Below are positions 59,297 to 64,000 of a stretch of DNA of 64,000 nt, in pieces. The DNA comes from Salticus scenicus (Eukaryota > Arthropoda > Arachnida > Araneae > Salticidae): positions 116,876,259 to 116,940,258 of the forward strand of contig OZ005653.1 in assembly GCA_963930645.1 (NCBI GenBank). Direction: 5' to 3'. Position 1 is the first letter of the stretch, and each line of letters opens with the position of its first letter. Below the pieces are notes generated by a model that saw only the letters and a list, made by a program, of their open reading frames with translations, did no database searches and was not told the DNA's origin. Both the position numbers and the translations under genes were made by a program.

Positions 59297-61221
59297 TTTG
59301 CTGTCGGATCATTATGGATCTTGTTTAAGTAAATTAAAAAAAAAAAAAATACTTATACAAAATAGTAATAATTAAACAAATAGCGAACTTTCCAAACCTT
59401 AAAATATTGTAAAGAGAAATTTCCAGTTAAACAATGTTATGATAAAACAATTCTTAATGAATAAACATCAAATTTAATATTTCATTTTCTTCTTTTTATG
59501 CGGTGAATGAATGCCACTTCATGTCATATTTTAATTTTGTATTTCATAAATTTACTTAAATGAACTTTAACAAACATGGACTAGATCTTTAAAACTATTT
59601 TTAAATAATAATTTAAGTTTATATCATTTTTAAATGTTTAAGAATCCGCAAAGTCATTATTTTTTAAGATATTTTTCCCCAATAAAAATATTAATTTACA
59701 TTACCTGCAAAAAATCTTAATGACAGAAAAATCCAAATATGACAGATAAATTTTAAATACATCTTTTTTTTTATTATTATTATTGTTCTAATAGTTAAAA
59801 ATTAACTCAAAAGAAGCACTTAAGTATTCAATTCTTTTTTTTTTTTTTCTTTTGTGCGTGTGTGTGCGTGTGTGTGTGATAATAAATACTTAATTCACTC
59901 AAAAAATAACATTTAATTTAAAGTCCAGCATTTTGTCCGTTTAATATTTAATAATGGTTATTTTCAATAAAAAATAAATAAAAATAAAAAAAAAAACTAG
60001 ATAGAGGATGCTAAATGTAAGAGAAAAAGAAAATTAAATTGTTTTTCAAAGAATAATGGAAAACAGAAAACAAAAATACTAAATTGGATATTCTATTCTG
60101 CTTTCCAAAACAGTTTTGTTGTTGTTATTGTTTTCATCTTTTTTTGCAAAAGCGGTTTTAAATTGATTAAAATAATTTACGGTTTTTAAGAGATATACAT
60201 ACATATATATTTTTTTTTTTTAATGAAGATGTGAATAATAATTTTTTAATAAGCAATTTCGTATAAAGTAATTAAACATGGAAGTTTAGATCAATATTTA
60301 ACTTAAATAGCGTTTTTTATTCATTTTTTCTCTCTTTATTGATAAAATTACTTGAATGAATAATTTTGCCAGCCATTTGTAATAAGATTTGTTACAGTTA
60401 TATATAAAGTAATGTACATATACACATATTATTCAACACAATCTTTGCAATACATTGATCAATTAAGTCAAGAACCTTATGTACCTACATATCTTATGTT
60501 AATACCGAACAATTTCGTTGAAATCTGGTGTAGTCTTAAAGTAACATAATTTTTATCTATTTGAATTTTCTCTGACTTCACAAAACATTTTGCATAGAAA
60601 ATCAAACTAGAACGAGGAAAATCAAATTAAATGAAAACTCCAGAAGATACGAAATGTTCATCAAGCTTAAAAATATCGTCATTTACAGAAAAAAAGAAGA
60701 AGAAGAAGACAGAATCTAAATATCTTACACCTCACGATGGTATAATCCGAACTAACTTTGATTATGATTATTGGTTTAAGTTTTGTTGTATCGATAATTC
60801 CTAATTCGAATGTGAACATGAAATTATGTTATCAATATAAGACAGAGATAGAGGGAGTTTTGTGATTAAAAATAATTACACTAAATAAAAATGTACCTCC
60901 AGAGAATTGGTTACTTCAAAATTGAGATATTTTGAAAAAACCAATAAACTAATATATACATTTTTTTCAAAAAATTTTAATCTGTAATACATAGAAACTA
61001 TTTAAAAAAAAAAAAACATTTTTCTTCATTTATTTTTGTTAGTTACTTTTTAATAAAGAAAAATTGTTTTAATGCCTCATTTATTATGCGAAAAAATAAA
61101 TATTTTTTATAAGTATTGTGCGTTACTTATTTTCTTCAAATAAATAAAAGTTAGTTAAAATATATTGCTGTAAAAATTCATTATTTTGATTATAATAATT
61201 AATAAAACCATTTTTTATAAA
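59297..61221. other. AT-rich intergenic DNA
   Basis: No gene recognised; a (GT)n tract at 59,856-59,878 and several T- and A-runs. Confidence 0.4.
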
Positions 61222-62487
61222 ATTTTTACTTCCAGTACCCGACTACCGTAGGTAATGGAAGTATTGTATTCGGTCCAAAAATTTGATATCGAATTTTTAC
61301 CTAATTTACATGTTTTAAGGTCTCCTGCATCCAAAAAAAATAATAATAAAAATTGGCAAATTGGTCATTGTGTGTGTATGTGTGTGTGTGTGTATGTTGG
61401 GGGGAGGGCGTATCTTCTAACTATCATATCTCTGTCAGTAATAAAGTTAGAACTACGAAACTTCAGAATGGAGGCAGGTTTAGTGTGCAAATGATTCTTC
61501 CAACTTTTGGTGAAAGCGGAAATGGGGCATCAAAAAACGGAAGTAAGACCGTATGTCCGTATCTCTAAAACGGCTCTAGCTAATTTCTTCAAAATTGTTA
61601 TAAACACTCTATTAGATATACTTTCGTATGAATTAGTTAATTAGTTCAGAAAAATTGACAGGCGTCCTGTATAAATAGCTCACTTTCAGGTCTTGCAAGC
61701 GCATTCCTTTAAAAACGGCTGTAGGGATTTTTTTCAAACTCGCTATATTAACCCCCTTTTAAATATCCTTTTGTATGTAATTTTTATTTTCTGGTCAACA
61801 ACTGAGTATGCCAAGTTTTGGTAAAATTCGGTATTTCAAAAACGGCTCAAATTATTTTCTTCAAAGCTGCTATATAAACCCTCTAATAGATGTCCTTTCG
61901 AATGATATAGTTGGTTAGTTCAGGAAAATTGATAGGCGTCCTGTATAAATAGCTACATTTCGGGTCTCGCAAGTGCGTTCCTTCAAAAATGGCTGTACGG
62001 AATATTTTCCAACTCACCATATTAATTGCCTTTTAAATATCCTTTTGTATGCAATTATTGTTTTCCAGTCAATAGTTGAATATGCCAAGTTTTCGTAAAA
62101 GTCTACCTCAAAATTGGTTCTTACGATTTTCTTGAAAAATTGCTACATAAACCCATTTTAGATATCCTTTCTCGTGTATTACGTTGTTATTACAGGAAAG
62201 TTCACAGTCATCGTGATTAGGAATGTCAGTTTTAAATCTCGAAATTGGTGTTTCAAAAAATAGCTCTACCATTTTTCTGTTTCTTTTCTTTTTCTTATTT
62301 TTAACTCGCTTTTTAAACTCTATTTTATATGGCTTTACACATGTACCAGTTTTACCTAACCAGAAAAATTTTTAGTTGTCTACTTTGTTAATACAATTTT
62401 ATATCTTCTGATCATATTACCTCCCAAAAGTGCATATAATATGTTTAATAGTGGATAAGGAAAATCGTACGGCTGTTTTACACCAGA
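61222..62487 (-). mobile_element. Hairpin-ended element (HINE-like), ACTTCCATTACC subtype
   Basis: The 3' hairpin at 61,228-61,262 (ACTTCCAGTACCCGACTACC then GTAGGTAATGGAAGT) and the reversed 5' end TCTGGTGTAAAACAGCCGTA then CGATTTTCCTTATCC at 62,487 bound a non-coding ~1.27 kb copy. A ~280-bp internal unit occurs twice (about 61,629 and 61,905), sharing GCGTCCTGTATAAATAGCT with the copy at 2,740. The 5' stem is weaker than in other copies, so this one looks older. A 79-codon frame at its start is spurious. Confidence 0.6.
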
Positions 62488-62722
62488 TTTTTTTGCTATG
62501 AATTGAAAATATTTTACCACTTATTTCAATTCACATTCCAAAGCTAAATTATTATCCATAATACTATAAATCGTGTTTAATATATGACATATTTTAAGCA
62601 TTTCATTTTAATTGGACATGTCCGTTTCGTAACTTCTCAAAGCGCACACGCACATAGTTACACACGCACACACACATACGCGTGCACACACACACACACA
62701 GATATATATATATATATATATA
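62488..62722. repeat. AT-rich spacer with CA/TA microsatellites
   Basis: CA-rich tract at 62,640-62,700 running into (TA)n at 62,702-62,722. Confidence 0.6.
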
Positions 62723-63203
62723 TGCTGATGTTCAAAATTTAAGCAACAACACGTTTTCTCGTTTTCTTCTTTTGCGCATACTTTTTAAACAAATAAACAT
62801 ATGAACATAAAACTTGGATGGCATGTTCGTTATCATATCATTAACCGAATTTTATATAACTTTAACATAAGTAATAATTTTTAAGCTAATAAATATGCAT
62901 TTTTACTGAAAAATAAGCTTTGGAAAAAGTAAAAAATTCCAACAAATTTAGAAAAGAAAACTTAATGAAAAATTTTCATAACGTTACAGATAGGTGAAGA
63001 TGCACATGTATTCATGTTTTAGATTACAACCGGACCTTTTTACCTGTATTCTCTTTTCTGTTTCTTCTTTTTTCTTCTTTTTTTCACGTGTGAATGACGT
63101 TTTAAAAAATATACATGCAAACATGAAAATTGAATGATATGTTCATTATAAACTATTTATTAACATTTTTATTATTCTGGTGATGCTCATAGTTTACGAA
63201 CTA

Positions 63204-63235
<32 letters not shown>

Positions 63236-63847
63236 CTTAAGTCTATTATAAAAGTAAAAGAAAAGTTAATACAGAAAGAAAAATTGAGATTTAGAGTAAC
63301 ATTTCAAGGCATGTGCGTCTTTATCTATCTGTAATGCACCACTTTTCATTAACCCCTTAAACTGAAATGACGAGTCCAGCTCGTCATGAATTTCCCGACA
63401 CTAATTATGTTCTTTTATGTATATATAACAATAAACATTCATATAAATGTGTGAAACAAATATTATTTTTAATAATAACAAATTATTTGAGAAAAAACCC
63501 TTAAGTTTCTATATCAATCCCTCCTCTTAAAACTAAGAAAATTAAATTGTCTGCATGAGCAGTGCTGACTGAAAATAAATTGCCGTTCAAGAGATTATGT
63601 TTTCTTTTCAAAAATTGTTGATTTTTTTCCATTTTTCCAAAGCATACTTTTGAAAAAAAAAATGAATAAATGAATAATTATTAGTATAAAAATTATTACT
63701 CATGCTAAAATTATATAAAATTCAATTAATGGTATGATAACGAACATGCCATTTAAATTTCATGTTCATATTTTTATTTGTTTAAAAATTATGCGCAAAA
63801 GAAGAAAACGAGAAAACAGATTGTTGCTTAAATTTTGAACACCAGTG
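62723..63847. mobile_element. Non-autonomous Tc1/mariner-like element with ~190-bp TIRs
   Basis: The left end TGCTGATGTTCAAAATTTAA then GCAACAACACGTTTTCTCG and the right end, reversed CACTGGTGTTCAAAATTTAA then GCAACAATCTGTTTTCTCG, stay inverted for about 190 bp. TA flanks both ends (62,721-62,722 and 63,848-63,849). A third, degenerate copy of the subterminal block occurs at about 63,055-63,165 in direct orientation to the left TIR. It also holds TGACGAGTCCAGCTCGTCA at about 63,368-63,386 and (TA)n at 63,211-63,234. No coding frame. Confidence 0.75.
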
Positions 63848-63849
63848 TA

Positions 63850-64000
63850 TATATATATATATATCATATGGGTAACGTGTCGTTACACGTATCTTTATGA
63901 ACGAAGAAATCGTGCCAGATGTGTTTTTCCGAAAATATTAAACATCCAATGAAGTTGGGAGTTATGATCATTTATTTATTTTTAGTTCGAGTCAGCGGAG
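63850..64000. other. Right-edge sequence
   Basis: (TA)n then unassigned sequence to the window end. Confidence 0.4.

Overview
The window is AT-rich, non-coding-dominated eukaryotic DNA. It holds full-length and decayed mariner (DD34D) copies, two tRNA-derived SINE families with target-site duplications, canonical Helitron 3' ends, hAT-type MITEs, pogo- and Tc1-like MITEs, and a very abundant family of roughly 1 kb non-coding elements with paired terminal hairpins. Together these suggest an arthropod. A spider or other arachnid is my best guess, but that is inference from repeat style and not from a diagnostic gene. No rRNA gene, functional tRNA gene, CRISPR array or bacterial operon is visible. 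No complete host protein gene could be supported; there is one weak candidate first coding exon (16,707-16,849, minus) and a few unassigned open stretches.

Layout. 1-6,100 is a pile of nested elements: a hairpin-ended element with a 28-bp minisatellite (1,301-2,594), then another (2,740-6,076) split by a 2.3 kb terminal-inverted-repeat transposon (3,755-6,045), which itself carries a third. 6,100-10,200 is mostly unique AT-rich DNA with a pogo-like MITE. 10,200-15,800 holds a Helitron (3' end at 12,192), a hairpin-ended element, a hAT transposase remnant, an inverted Helitron copy and another hairpin-ended element. 15,800-18,600 is the least repetitive stretch and holds the candidate exon and a CRE/E-box-rich patch. 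18,600-22,400 has a Helitron tail, a non-LTR retrotransposon 3' coding fragment and three SINE pieces. 25,300-27,900 and 33,300-33,800 are hairpin-ended elements again.

28,700-42,500 is mostly AT-rich unique sequence with several MITEs and a 1.4 kb TIR element (34,926-36,347). A dense TCTAGA cluster lies next to a full-length decayed mariner (42,987-44,325). 45,300-51,100 holds a hAT MITE, a SINE with an intact duplication, and an AAGTGG-rich tandem array interrupted by a 1.4 kb DDE transposon. 51,260-55,820 has two further hairpin-ended elements, one split by an 8-bp-TSD MITE and one by a nearly intact mariner. 57,900-59,300 carries three palindromic Tc1-like MITEs, and 61,200-63,850 one more hairpin-ended element and a long-TIR element.

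The genes present are all transposase or reverse-transcriptase relics, so there is no host pathway to describe. The most interesting signal is the hairpin-ended (Helentron/HINE-like) family. Its 5' subterminal sequence and 3' hairpin co-vary between subfamilies, and the 5' tip hairpin shows compensatory changes. In two copies a different transposon has inserted at the tip of the 3' hairpin.
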